Shown: in pieces, positions 17,533 through 26,573 of the stretch | Position numbering within the stretch: position 1 is the first letter of the stretch | Layout of the letters: each line of letters opens with the position of its first letter | Assembly: GCF_947366995.1 (NCBI RefSeq) | Contig: NZ_CANBCC010000005.1 | Coordinates: 34,778-98,777, forward strand | Reading direction: 5' to 3' | DNA from: an uncultured Aquabacterium sp. | GTDB taxonomy: Bacteria > Pseudomonadota > Gammaproteobacteria > Burkholderiales > Burkholderiaceae_C | Length of the DNA: 64,000 bases | The notes under the pieces: model-generated | Seen by the model: only the letters and a program-made list of their open reading frames with translations | What the model was told of the DNA's origin: nothing | Database searches by the model: none | Translations under genes and position numbers: made by a program

Positions 17533-19335
17533 ATGCGCACCACTTACTGTGGTCTGGTCAGCGAAGCGCTGATGGGCCAGACCGTGACGCTGATGGGCTG
17601 GGCCCACCGTCGCCGCGACCACGGCGGCGTGATCTTCATCGACCTGCGTGACCGTGAAGGCCTGGTGCAGGTGGTGTTCGACCCGGACCGCGCCGACTCC
17701 TTCAAGGTGGCCGAGGATGTGCGCAACGAGTTCTGCCTGAAGGTGACCGGCGTCGTGCGCGCCCGCCCGGCCGGCACCGAGAATGCCGGCCTGACCAGCG
17801 GCAAGATCGAGATCCTGGGCCACACGCTGGAGGTGCTGAACGCCTCGGTGACGCCCCCGTTCCAGATCGACGACGAGAACCTGTCGGAGACGACCCGCCT
17901 CACGCACCGGGTGCTGGACCTGCGTCGGCCCTACATGCAGAAGAACCTGATGCTGCGCTACCGCGTGGCGATGGAAGCGCGCAAGTTCCTGGACGAGCAC
18001 GGCTTTGTCGACATCGAAACACCGATGCTGACCAAGTCGACGCCGGAAGGCGCCCGCGACTACCTGGTGCCCTCGCGCGTGCACGACGGCCAGTTCTTCG
18101 CGCTGCCGCAGTCGCCCCAGCTGTTCAAGCAGCTGCTGATGGTGGCCGGCTTCGACCGCTACTACCAGATCACCAAGTGCTTCCGTGACGAGGACCTGCG
18201 CGCCGACCGCCAGCCCGAATTCACGCAGATCGACATCGAGACGAGCTTCCTGACCGAGCAGGAAATCCGCGACATGTTCGAAGGCATGATCCGTCACGTC
18301 TTCATGAAGGCGCTGAACGTCGACCTGGGCGCCTACCCGGTGATGACCTACGCCGACGCCATGCACCTGTACGGCTCGGACAAGCCCGACCTGCGCGTCA
18401 AGCTGCAGTTCACGGAGCTGACCGACGTGATGGGCGACGTCGACTTCAAGGTGTTCTCGACCCCCGCCACCACCAAGGGCGGCCGCGTGGTGGCCCTGTG
18501 CGTGCCGGGCGGTGGCGCCATGTCGCGCGGCGAGATCGATGCGTACACCGAGTTCGTCAAGATCTACGGAGCAAAGGGTCTGGCCTGGATCAAGGTGAAC
18601 GAGGTCGCCAAAGGCCGTGACGGCCTGCAGTCGCCCATCGTCAAGAACCTGCATGATGCGGCCATCGCCAAGATCCTGGAGCGCACCGGCGCGAAGGACG
18701 GCGACCTGATCTTCTTCGGTGCCGACAAGGCCAAGGTGGTCAACGACGCAATCGGCGCGCTGCGCCTGAAAGTGGGCCACTCGGAGTTCGGCAAGAAGGC
18801 CGGTCTGTTCGAAGACCGCTGGGCCCCGCTGTGGGTGGTCGACTTCCCGATGTTCGAGTACGACGACGAGGAAGACCGCTGGAACGCCGTGCACCACCCG
18901 TTCACCGCGCCGAAGGACGGCCATGAGGACTACATGGACACCGACCCGGGCAAGTGCATCGCCAAGGCCTACGACATGGTGCTCAACGGCTGGGAACTGG
19001 GTGGCGGCTCGATCCGTATCCACCGCGCCGAGGTGCAGTCCAAGGTGTTCAGCGCCCTGAAGATCACCGAAGAAGACGCCAAGGTGAAATTCGGCTTCCT
19101 GCTGGACGCGCTGCAGTACGGTGCGCCGCCGCACGGTGGCCTGGCCTTCGGTCTGGACCGCCTCGTGACGCTGATGACCAAGGCGGAGTCCATCCGCGAC
19201 GTGATCGCCTTCCCCAAGACGCAGCGTGCCCAGTGCCTGCTGACTGGCGCCCCGTCGAACGTCGACGAGAAGCAGTTGCGCGAGTTGCACATCCGCCTGC
19301 GCAACACCATGGCGGGCCAGGCCCCTGCGGCCTGA
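17533..19335 (+). CDS. aspS: Aspartyl-tRNA synthetase
   Basis: A 600-residue class II aminoacyl-tRNA synthetase of bacterial type. The N-terminal OB-fold anticodon domain is present ([26 protein letters not shown]). Class II motif 2 is in [20 protein letters not shown], the bacterial GAD insertion lies in the middle, and motif 3 is [14 protein letters not shown]. Whether it is discriminating for tRNA-Asp or also charges tRNA-Asn cannot be judged here. A good Shine-Dalgarno-like AAGAGAA precedes ATG 17533. A strong terminator lies 30-57 bases past the stop. Confidence 0.97.
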   Translation: MRTTYCGLVSEALMGQTVTLMGWAHRRRDHGGVIFIDLRDREGLVQVVFDPDRADSFKVAEDVRNEFCLKVTGVVRARPAGTENAGLTSGKIEILGHTLEVLNASVTPPFQIDDENLSETTRLTHRVLDLRRPYMQKNLMLRYRVAMEARKFLDEHGFVDIETPMLTKSTPEGARDYLVPSRVHDGQFFALPQSPQLFKQLLMVAGFDRYYQITKCFRDEDLRADRQPEFTQIDIETSFLTEQEIRDMFEGMIRHVFMKALNVDLGAYPVMTYADAMHLYGSDKPDLRVKLQFTELTDVMGDVDFKVFSTPATTKGGRVVALCVPGGGAMSRGEIDAYTEFVKIYGAKGLAWIKVNEVAKGRDGLQSPIVKNLHDAAIAKILERTGAKDGDLIFFGADKAKVVNDAIGALRLKVGHSEFGKKAGLFEDRWAPLWVVDFPMFEYDDEEDRWNAVHHPFTAPKDGHEDYMDTDPGKCIAKAYDMVLNGWELGGGSIRIHRAEVQSKVFSALKITEEDAKVKFGFLLDALQYGAPPHGGLAFGLDRLVTLMTKAESIRDVIAFPKTQRAQCLLTGAPSNVDEKQLRELHIRLRNTMAGQAPAA

Positions 19336-19365
19336 TCCCGGCGCCCCATGTGGGCTGCGGACGAG

Positions 19366-19392
19366 AAAGCCACCTCCGGGTGGCTTTTTTTT
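19366..19392 (+). terminator. Intrinsic terminator after aspS
   Basis: Stem GCCACC / GGTGGC with a TCCG loop, followed by eight T residues, 30 bases after the aspS stop. Confidence 0.9.
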
Positions 19393-19584
19393 CATTTCGC
19401 GATGCCGGCAGCCACTTGGCGCAGCAAATCGGCCCGCCTTTGTTTTCCAAAGGTAAAGCACCCGTGTTCCAGGGGCGCGAGACCCCGCTCTCGTGTCAAA
19501 AATAGGCTACAACTGCAAACTCTCGTTCCCAGGGTTGAACAAGCTGATTTACCCTAGGATCACCCTCTACCTCTTCTCAGTTTC

Positions 19585-19962
19585 ATGCGCGCTGTCACGT
19601 CGTGGCTGAAGTTCCTGCTGCTGGCCCACCTCACGTTCCTCGTGATGGCCGCGCACGCGTGGACTCCGACGACCGGCGCCGACCTCGCAGGGCAGCTCCC
19701 TGCGGAAGCCGCCATGGCCTCGGTGGTCTTGTCGGAACTGACCGAGACGGACAGCGCCTCTGCAGAAGAGAACCGCCTTCCTGACAGCCCGGCCAATCTC
19801 CCTTGCGGAGACGAAGACCGCGGTGAGCCCTATCCGGTGCAATCGTGCCGCTGGCCCGACGCCGTGGCGTCCGGCCGCCACCGTCCCGCGCCCGCGCTGG
19901 CCCAGCCAGGGCCCTGGCTCCGCCTGCCGTTGCGCCCGCCGCAGCACGCACTCGCAATCTGA
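19585..19962 (+). CDS. Small secreted hypothetical protein heading the first metal-efflux operon
   Basis: A 125-residue open frame with a plausible signal peptide (WLKFLLLAHLTFLVMAAHA, cleavage after AHA) and then a short Ala/Glu/Pro-rich mature part with two cysteines (LPCGDED and VQSCRWP). The family is not recognised. Small exported proteins (CzcI-like) often precede czcCBA genes and are thought to modulate efflux, so a similar role is a reasonable inference, but no CzcI sequence motif is seen. No clear Shine-Dalgarno precedes the ATG. An antisense frame over the same bases is open too, so the gene call rests on the signal peptide and position, 116 bases before the czcC-like gene. Confidence 0.5.
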   Translation: MRAVTSWLKFLLLAHLTFLVMAAHAWTPTTGADLAGQLPAEAAMASVVLSELTETDSASAEENRLPDSPANLPCGDEDRGEPYPVQSCRWPDAVASGRHRPAPALAQPGPWLRLPLRPPQHALAI

Positions 19963-20078
19963 TCGCCCTTCGGGGCGAAGTGTGCGCGCGCAGGTTCCGC
20001 GGTCCGTGACGGCCCGCGCACGATTGCTTGCCGAGCAAGTTTTCAGCTCTTTCACCGCATCCGCGGTGCCCTCCTTTC

Positions 20079-21422
20079 ATGTCTCATCCTGTCCTGTCCC
20101 CCTCCTTGATGGCGGGTCTGGTCTCGTTGTGTTTGCTGACGACGGCGACGACGCTTCGGGCACAGACTTCGCAGACGACCGATTTCCTCCTGTCTGCCGC
20201 GCCGCCCGCCACCGGCGACCGTGATGCGTCCGAGCGCGCGCAGCCGCTCACCCTCACCGAACTGATCCAGACGGTGGTGGCCCACAACACCGAGCTTCGG
20301 GCTGCCGAGCAGGCCCGCGTGGGGGCGCTGGCGGGCGTGCGGACCGCCTCGGCCTACGCGAACCCACGGGTCGAGTGGCAGACGGGTCGCAACCAGGCCC
20401 GCATGCCCGGCACCGCCGCCGGCAACGTCCAGGGTTGGGGGGTCTCGCAGCTGATCGAGAACCCGTCGGCCCGCAGTGCGCGGATCGACGCGGCAGACGC
20501 CTTTGCCCGCGGCTCCGAGCATGCGATCGCCTTGACCCGCAACGCGCTCATCAGCGAGACCCGACTGCGCGCGAGCGAATATCAACTGCGCAGGGCCGAG
20601 GCCACGGTCAGCGCAGAAAACCTCGCTCTGCTGGAGCAGGTTCGCGAACGGGTTCAGCTGCGAGTTCGCAGCGGAGAAGCCGCACGTTACGAGCTGATCA
20701 AGGCGGATGCCGAAATCGTGCACGCCCGTGAACGGCTGCAAACCGCCCGACTGCATGCAGAACAAGTGCTCATCGCACTGAATCGGCTGGCGGCGGGCAG
20801 GCTCCCGGCGCGCTGGACCCTCACGGGGTCACTGGAAGATGGCGCCCCCCGCCCCTCGCTGGCCGACCTGCAGCAACAGGCGGACGAAGCCAACCCGGAG
20901 CTTCGCGCCTTGCAGACCGAGGTCGACCGCGCGGAAGCCCAGCTCCGTGGCGCACGGGCCAGCCGCCTGCCCGGCGTGGAGGTGCGGGTGGGGCAGACGA
21001 ACGAGCCGGAAGTGCGGCAATCCACCGTCGGGCTCAACCTGCAGGTGCCGTTGTTCGACCGACGGGATGGCGTTATCGGTGAAGCCGCGGCCGACCTGGA
21101 ACGCCTGCGGGGACGCATGGAAGGCCGTCGTGCCGAACTGCGCCAGCAAGTCCGCCTGGCATGGCAGTCGCTTGAGATCGCCACCTTGCGTGTGCAAGCG
21201 CTGAGCGAGGGCGTCGTGAAGGACGCTGAAGCCGCCTTGAGGGTGGCCCAGGCCGCCTACCAGTTCGGCGAGCGCGGGATCCTGGACGTGCTGGACGCGC
21301 AGCGTGTGCTGCGTTCCGCACGGGCCGACCTGCTCCTGGCCCGATTCCAGGTGCAGGCCGCCAGCATCGAACTCGACACCCTGGCCGGCCGCTTCGCGAC
21401 TGCGCCTACCCCACAACCCTGA
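20079..21422 (+). CDS. CzcC-like outer-membrane factor of a heavy-metal RND efflux system
   Basis: A 447-residue TolC-superfamily protein. A signal peptide occupies the first about 29 residues (SLMAGLVSLCLLTTATTLRA). The mature protein has the duplicated coiled-coil architecture of outer-membrane factors, with QPLTLTELIQTVVAHNTELRAAE and the second-half repeat PLFDRRDGVIGEAAADLERLRG. It would form the trimeric outer-membrane channel of the tripartite pump made with the next two genes. The start is placed at ATG 20079; upstream in-frame codons have no signal-peptide character. The adaptor gene begins 12 bases after its stop. Confidence 0.9.
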   Translation: MSHPVLSPSLMAGLVSLCLLTTATTLRAQTSQTTDFLLSAAPPATGDRDASERAQPLTLTELIQTVVAHNTELRAAEQARVGALAGVRTASAYANPRVEWQTGRNQARMPGTAAGNVQGWGVSQLIENPSARSARIDAADAFARGSEHAIALTRNALISETRLRASEYQLRRAEATVSAENLALLEQVRERVQLRVRSGEAARYELIKADAEIVHARERLQTARLHAEQVLIALNRLAAGRLPARWTLTGSLEDGAPRPSLADLQQQADEANPELRALQTEVDRAEAQLRGARASRLPGVEVRVGQTNEPEVRQSTVGLNLQVPLFDRRDGVIGEAAADLERLRGRMEGRRAELRQQVRLAWQSLEIATLRVQALSEGVVKDAEAALRVAQAAYQFGERGILDVLDAQRVLRSARADLLLARFQVQAASIELDTLAGRFATAPTPQP

Positions 21423-21434
21423 TTTCCACGCACC

Positions 21435-22628
21435 ATGAAGACGCTTCATACTTTTCCTCTGACCTGGTCTGCCGCCCTGGTTTCGGTCCTGGCGCTGACG
21501 CTGTCGGCTTGTGGTGATGCCGGAAAGGATGCCGAGGCCCAGAAGCCGGCGGCAGCGGCCTCTGCCGCGTCGGCTGCCGCCGCGCAAGACCCGATGGTGG
21601 TCAACGTGCCTGCCGGCATGGTCAGTCAGTTCAAGGTCGACAAGGTGGGCCGCGCAGAGATGGCCCAGATCCTGGAAGTCAGTGGCCGCATCGAGGCCAA
21701 CGAGCGCCAGGTGGCGCGCATCGGGGCGGGCGTGACAGGCCGCGTGACCCAGGTGCTGGCCGAAGTGGGCGACCGGGTGCGTCCCGGCCAGGTGCTCGCC
21801 CACGTCGCCAGCCCGGAGCTCTCCACCGCCCAGCTGAACTACCTGCGCGCCAACGCGTCGACCCAACTGGCCGAGCGCGCCGTGGAACGCGCCCGTCAGC
21901 TGATCCAGGCTGACGTCATCGGGTCGGCCGAGCTGCTCCGCCGCGAGTCGGAACTGGCCATCGCCCGTGCCGAACTGCGCGCGGCCGGCGACCAGCTCGC
22001 CCTGGTCGGCATCCCGCGTGATGCGGTGGCCAAGCTGCGTGAATCGGGCAGCCTGTTCCCGCACGCAGCCGTGCTGGCCACGCAAGCCGGTGTGGTCATC
22101 GAGCGCAAGGTGAGCCAGGGCCAGGTGGCCCAGCCGGGCGATCCATTGTTCACCGTGGCCGACCTCAACACCGTGTGGGTGGTGGGCTCGCTGCCCGAGC
22201 AGGCCGCGCGCAATGCCAAGGCCGGGCAGTCGGTCGAGATCGATGTGCCGGCCATCGGCAAGCAGTTGTCCGGTCGCGTGGTGTACGTGGCGGACACGGT
22301 GTCGCCAGAGACACGCACCGTGCCGATCCGCACGCAGGTGGACAACGCCGATCAGGCCCTGAAGCCGCAGATGCTGGCGACCATGCTGATTGCAGGTCAG
22401 GCCAGCGAGACCCTGGCGATCCCGTCCGGGGCGGTGGTGCGCGACAACGACCGCGACCATGTGTATGTGCAGACGGCCGCGAACCGGTTCCGGCTCACGC
22501 CTGTGGAACTCGGCCCGGCCAGCGGCGGGAAGCGACCCGTGCTCAAGGGCCTGAGTGAAGGCACGCCGATCGTGATCGAGGGCGCCTTCCACCTGAACAA
22601 CGAGCGCAAGCGCGCCGAGCTGGAGTAA
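21435..22628 (+). CDS. CzcB-like periplasmic adaptor (membrane fusion) lipoprotein
   Basis: A 397-residue RND adaptor. The N-terminus has a lipobox (ALTLSACGD, lipidated Cys26), so it is anchored in the inner membrane. The biotinyl-lipoyl-like hairpin has ARIGAGVTGRVTQVLAEVGDRVRPGQVLA, followed by an alpha-hairpin with many Ala/Glu/Arg and a beta-barrel domain (RKVSQGQVAQPGDPLFTVADLNTVWVVG). It bridges the RND pump and the outer-membrane channel. An Ala-rich linker after the lipobox lacks the His-rich metal-binding segment of some CzcB proteins. Its stop is 4 bases before the pump gene. Confidence 0.92.
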   Translation: MKTLHTFPLTWSAALVSVLALTLSACGDAGKDAEAQKPAAAASAASAAAAQDPMVVNVPAGMVSQFKVDKVGRAEMAQILEVSGRIEANERQVARIGAGVTGRVTQVLAEVGDRVRPGQVLAHVASPELSTAQLNYLRANASTQLAERAVERARQLIQADVIGSAELLRRESELAIARAELRAAGDQLALVGIPRDAVAKLRESGSLFPHAAVLATQAGVVIERKVSQGQVAQPGDPLFTVADLNTVWVVGSLPEQAARNAKAGQSVEIDVPAIGKQLSGRVVYVADTVSPETRTVPIRTQVDNADQALKPQMLATMLIAGQASETLAIPSGAVVRDNDRDHVYVQTAANRFRLTPVELGPASGGKRPVLKGLSEGTPIVIEGAFHLNNERKRAELE

Positions 22629-22632
22629 GCCC

Positions 22633-25600
22633 ATGATTGCATCCATGATCCGGGCCGCGCTCAGCCAGCGGCTGGTGGTGGTCGTCCTGGCGCTGGTGGT
22701 GTGCGGCTTCGGCCTGCGCGCCGCCATGAAGCTGTCGGTCGACGCATTCCCTGATGTGACCAACGTGCAGGTGCAGATCGCGACCGAAGCCCCGGGCCGT
22801 TCGCCCGAGGAAATCGAGCGCTTCGTGACGGTGCCGCTCGAGATTGCGATGACCGGCCTGCCAGGCATCGTGGAGATGCGCTCGCTCAACAAGAGCGGGC
22901 TGTCCATCATCACGCTGGTGTTCACCGACACCACCGATGTCTACTTCGCGCGGCAGCTCGTCACCGAGCGGCTCATCGAGGTGTCCACCCGCATGCCGGA
23001 GGGCATCGTGCCCGTGCTGGGGCCGGTGTCGACCGGTCTGGGTGAGGTCTACCAGTACACCCTGGAGAAAGAAGACGACGGCAAGCGGGCCCTGACACCG
23101 CAGGAGCTGGCGGACCGGCGTGCCGTGCAGGACTGGGTGGTGCGACCGTTGCTGCGTTCCATCCCCGGTGTGGCCGAGATCAACTCGCAGGGCGGTTACG
23201 TGAAGCAGTACCAGGCGCTGGTGGATCCGAGCCGCCTGCGTCACTATGGTCTGTCCGTGCAGCAGATCGTGCACGCGATCGCCTCGAACAACGCGAACAC
23301 GAGCGGCGGCATCCTGCCCCAGGTCACCGAGCAGTACCTGATCCGCGGCGTGGGCCTGATCCGCACGCTGGAGGACATCGGCAACATCGTCGTCAAGGAA
23401 GACGGCAGCGTGCCGGTGTACGTGAAGGACGTGGCCGAGGTGAAGATCGGCAGCGAGGTGCGTCAGGGCGCCATCATCAAGGGCGGCTACACCGAGGGCG
23501 TGTCGGGCATCGTGCTGATGATGCGGGGCGGCAATGCCAAGGAAATCGTCACGCGGGTGAAGGAACGTGTCGACGAGATCAACAGCAAGGGGATGCTCCC
23601 CGATGGCCTGAAGATCGTGCCGTACTACGACCGCACCGACCTGGTTGACGCGGCACTGTGGACGGTGGGCAAGGTGCTGATCGAGGGCATCTTCCTGGTG
23701 GTCGTGATCCTGTTCGTGTTCCTGGGGGATGTGCGCTCCAGCCTGATCGTGGTGGCCACGCTCATCATCGCGCCGCTGACCACCTTCATCCTGATGAACC
23801 GCTACGGCATTTCGGCCAACCTGATGTCGCTCGGTGGCCTGGCCATCGCGATCGGCCTGATGGTGGACGCGACCGTGGTGGTGGTGGAGAACGTGTATCA
23901 CAAGCTCGGCCAGGCAGGCGACAGCATGGGCGCGCGCGTGCGGACCGTGCTGCAGGCCACGACCGAGGTGGCCACGCCGACGATCTTCGGCATCGTGATC
24001 ATCATCCTGGTGTTCCTGCCGCTGATGACGCTGCAGGGCATCGAGGGCAAGATGTTCGCGCCGCTGGCCCTGACCATCGCCATGGCCCTGGCCGTGTCGC
24101 TGGCGGTGTCGCTGTTCCTGTCGCCGGTGCTGTGTTCGTACTTCCTGAAGGGCGGCGCGGACCACGACACGAAGCTGATCGCCTTCCTGAAGCGCCACTA
24201 CCTGGCCCTGCTCGACGGCGCGACGCGCAGCCACCGTGTGACGCTGGCCGCCTCGGTGGCGCTGCTGTTCGGCTCGCTGGCCCTGTTCCCGCTGCTGGGC
24301 AAGTCCTTCATGCCGACCATGAAGGAGGGTGCGCTGACGCCGCAGATCAACCGCGTGCCGAGCATCTCGCTCGACGAATCGATCCGCATGGAGATGGCCG
24401 CGATGAAGACCATTTCCGAGGTGCCCGGCGTGCGCATGGTGGTGTCCAAGCTGGGTCGCGGTGAATCGCCGGCCGACCCGGCAGGGCCGAACGAGTCCGA
24501 TCCGATCGTGCTGCTGGACCCGAAGTCCGAGCGCACGCAGGACGAGATCGACGAGGACATCCGCCAGCGGCTGTCGACCATCCCGGGCGTGCAGATCGTG
24601 CTGTCGCAGCCGATCTCCGAGCGCGTGGACGAGATGGTGACGGGCGTGCGCTCGCAGGTCGCCATCAAGGTGTTCGGCGATGAACTCGGCGAGCTGCGCC
24701 GAGTGTCCGAAGACGTGGCCCGCCTGCTCAAGAGCGTGGAGGGCAGCCGGGACATCCGCATCGAGCGACTGTCGGGGCAGCAGGCGCTGACGGTGGACAT
24801 CGACCGCAAGGCCATTGCCCGCCACGGCATCAACGTCGCCGACGTGCAGTCGCTGATCGAGACAGCCATTGGCGGCAAGGACGTGACCACGCTGTACGAA
24901 GGTGAACGCCGCTACAGCGTGGTGGTGCGCTTCCCCGAATCGGCCCGGGGCTCGCCCGAGTCGATCGGCCGCACGCTGCTCACCGCTCAGGATGGCGCGC
25001 AGGTGCCTCTGTCGTCGCTGGCGACGATCCAGCTGGTGGACGGCCCGGCGCAGATCAGCCGCGAGGGCGGCAAGCGCCGCGTGGTGGTGGGCGCCAACGT
25101 GGAAGGCCGCGACCTGGCCGGCTTCGTGGCCGAGGTGCAGCAGCGTATGGACAAGGAGATCAAGGTCCCAGAAGGCTATTACTTCGAGTACGGCGGTCAG
25201 TTCGAGAACATGGAACGCGCCATGGAGACGCTGTCGGTGATCGTGCCGCTGACGATTGCCGCCATCTTCTTCCTGCTGTTCCTGCTGTTCAACTCGGTCA
25301 AGCTCGCCAGCCTGATCATCCTGGTGCTGCCGTTCGCCTCGGTGGGTGGCGTCATCGGCCTGTTCGTGACGGGCGAGTACCTCAGCGTGCCGGCCTCGGT
25401 GGGCTTCATCGCGCTGTGGGGCATTGCGGTGCTCAACGGCGTGGTGCTGGTCACCTGCATCCGCCGCCTGCGGGAAGACGGCATGGGCGTGGCCGAAGCC
25501 GTGCGCGAGGGCTGCGTGCAGCGCTTCCGCCCGGTGATGATGACGGCCACCGTGGCCCTGCTGGGTCTGGTGCCGTTCCTGTTCGCAACCGGGCCGGGGT

Positions 25601-25722
25601 CCGAGGTGCAACGCCCGCTGGCCATCGTGGTCATTGGTGGCCTGATCTCGTCCACCCTGCTCACACTGGTGGTGCTGCCCACGCTGTACCGTTGGTTCGA
25701 TGAAAAGCCCACAGAGGCCTGA
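22633..25722 (+). CDS. Heavy-metal efflux RND pump (CzcA/HME-RND family)
   Basis: A 1029-residue RND transporter of the inner membrane, exporting metal cations with proton influx. Twelve transmembrane segments are arranged as TM1 plus porter loop, TM2-7, a second porter loop, then TM8-12. The proton-relay helix TM4 reads AIGLMVDATVVVVENVYHKL, with Asp412 and Glu419 in the positions diagnostic for HME-RND pumps. Other landmarks are DAFPDVTNVQVQIATEAPG at the N-terminus and the multidrug-type TM segments near 330-540 and 860-1020. The TM4 motif is neither the classical CzcA (DFGIIVDGAV) nor the CusA (AIGAMVDAAI) form, so the metal is not assigned. Confidence 0.93.
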   Translation: MIASMIRAALSQRLVVVVLALVVCGFGLRAAMKLSVDAFPDVTNVQVQIATEAPGRSPEEIERFVTVPLEIAMTGLPGIVEMRSLNKSGLSIITLVFTDTTDVYFARQLVTERLIEVSTRMPEGIVPVLGPVSTGLGEVYQYTLEKEDDGKRALTPQELADRRAVQDWVVRPLLRSIPGVAEINSQGGYVKQYQALVDPSRLRHYGLSVQQIVHAIASNNANTSGGILPQVTEQYLIRGVGLIRTLEDIGNIVVKEDGSVPVYVKDVAEVKIGSEVRQGAIIKGGYTEGVSGIVLMMRGGNAKEIVTRVKERVDEINSKGMLPDGLKIVPYYDRTDLVDAALWTVGKVLIEGIFLVVVILFVFLGDVRSSLIVVATLIIAPLTTFILMNRYGISANLMSLGGLAIAIGLMVDATVVVVENVYHKLGQAGDSMGARVRTVLQATTEVATPTIFGIVIIILVFLPLMTLQGIEGKMFAPLALTIAMALAVSLAVSLFLSPVLCSYFLKGGADHDTKLIAFLKRHYLALLDGATRSHRVTLAASVALLFGSLALFPLLGKSFMPTMKEGALTPQINRVPSISLDESIRMEMAAMKTISEVPGVRMVVSKLGRGESPADPAGPNESDPIVLLDPKSERTQDEIDEDIRQRLSTIPGVQIVLSQPISERVDEMVTGVRSQVAIKVFGDELGELRRVSEDVARLLKSVEGSRDIRIERLSGQQALTVDIDRKAIARHGINVADVQSLIETAIGGKDVTTLYEGERRYSVVVRFPESARGSPESIGRTLLTAQDGAQVPLSSLATIQLVDGPAQISREGGKRRVVVGANVEGRDLAGFVAEVQQRMDKEIKVPEGYYFEYGGQFENMERAMETLSVIVPLTIAAIFFLLFLLFNSVKLASLIILVLPFASVGGVIGLFVTGEYLSVPASVGFIALWGIAVLNGVVLVTCIRRLREDGMGVAEAVREGCVQRFRPVMMTATVALLGLVPFLFATGPGSEVQRPLAIVVIGGLISSTLLTLVVLPTLYRWFDEKPTEA

Positions 25723-25740
25723 GCCGTCAAGGAGACCGTC

Positions 25741-26067
25741 ATGAAGGAAATCCGCGCCATCGTGCGCCCCAACCGCCTCGACCGACTGCGCGAGGCCCTG
25801 CGTGCCATCCCGAACTTCCCGGGCGTGACCATCTTCAAGGCGGAGGGCTTCACGGCCCCCGCCGCGGTGGACAAGCGCACGGTGAAGGACGAACTGACCG
25901 ACTTCACCGGCAAGCTCATGGTGTGCGTGCTGGCCAGCGACGAGATGGTCGACCCGATCCGCAACGCCATCATCGAAGCCTGCAGCACGGGCGCCATTGG
26001 CGACGGGCTGGTGTGGACCGTCGACATCGGGAACATCCACCGCATCCGGGACCGCGCACAGCTGTGA
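25741..26067 (+). CDS. PII-like protein of the kind linked to heavy-metal RND pumps
   Basis: A 108-residue protein with the PII (GlnB/GlnK) fold pattern. It opens with MKEIRAIVRPNRLDRLREALRAI and ends with the conserved nucleotide-loop region STGAIGDGLVWTVDIGNIHRIR. The T-loop segment (AEGFTAPAAVDKRTVKDEL) lacks the uridylylated tyrosine and the YRGAEY motif of GlnB, so nitrogen signalling through GlnD is unlikely. It is the last gene of the efflux operon, 18 bases after the pump, with AAGGAGA before the ATG. PII-like genes downstream of CzcA-type pumps have been noted in other bacteria, but their ligand and role are unsettled. Confidence 0.85.
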   Translation: MKEIRAIVRPNRLDRLREALRAIPNFPGVTIFKAEGFTAPAAVDKRTVKDELTDFTGKLMVCVLASDEMVDPIRNAIIEACSTGAIGDGLVWTVDIGNIHRIRDRAQL

Positions 26068-26079
26068 CAAACTAGGCGG

Positions 26080-26556
26080 ATGCCTGTCTCCGCCGTCCCG
26101 AAGATCCCGCAGTCGGTGCTCGTGGTGATCCACGCGCCGAACCTCGATGTGCTGCTCATCGAGCGGGCGAAGCAACCCGGCTTCTGGCAGAGCGTGACCG
26201 GGTCGCTCGACACACTGGATGAGCCCTGGCGGGAGACCGCCATCCGCGAGGTGCAGGAAGAGACCGGCATCCTCGTGGGCTCGCCTGCGGTGCCGCCCTC
26301 GGCGCTGGTGGACTGGGGCATCGAGAATGTCTATGAGATCTACCCGGTGTGGCGCCACCGCTATGCACCGGGCGTGACGCACAACACCGAACGGGTGTTC
26401 GGGCTGTGCGTGCCGCGCGAGGTGGCCGTCACGCTGGACCCCGGCGAACACACGGCCCACGTCTGGCTGCCCTGGCGCGAAGCGGCCGATCGCTGCTTCT
26501 CGCCGTCGAACGCGGAAGCCATCCTGCAACTGCCTCAACGGCAGTCCGCCCGCTGA
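26080..26556 (+). CDS. nudB: Dihydroneopterin triphosphate diphosphatase (Nudix)
   Basis: A 158-residue Nudix hydrolase. The Nudix box runs from GSLDTLDEPWRETA through IREVQEETGI and matches GX5EX7REUXEEXGU. NudB removes pyrophosphate from dihydroneopterin triphosphate, an early folate step. FGLCVPREVAVTLDPGEHTAHVWLPW is also characteristic of NudB. It begins 12 bases after the PII-like gene. In many Burkholderiales nudB follows aspS, so the efflux operon appears placed between the two. Confidence 0.9.
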   Translation: MPVSAVPKIPQSVLVVIHAPNLDVLLIERAKQPGFWQSVTGSLDTLDEPWRETAIREVQEETGILVGSPAVPPSALVDWGIENVYEIYPVWRHRYAPGVTHNTERVFGLCVPREVAVTLDPGEHTAHVWLPWREAADRCFSPSNAEAILQLPQRQSAR

Positions 26557-26573
26557 CCCGCCGGAGCTCCACT

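Noticed and set aside
22543..26538. Very long antisense frame (over 1300 codons) opposite the efflux pump
   Set aside because: It is rich in His, Arg, Gly and Gln, has no recognisable domain, and mirrors the codon bias of the real plus-strand pump and PII genes. Similar antisense frames at 1419-3149, 51073-53601 and 58927-60963 were rejected for the same reason.
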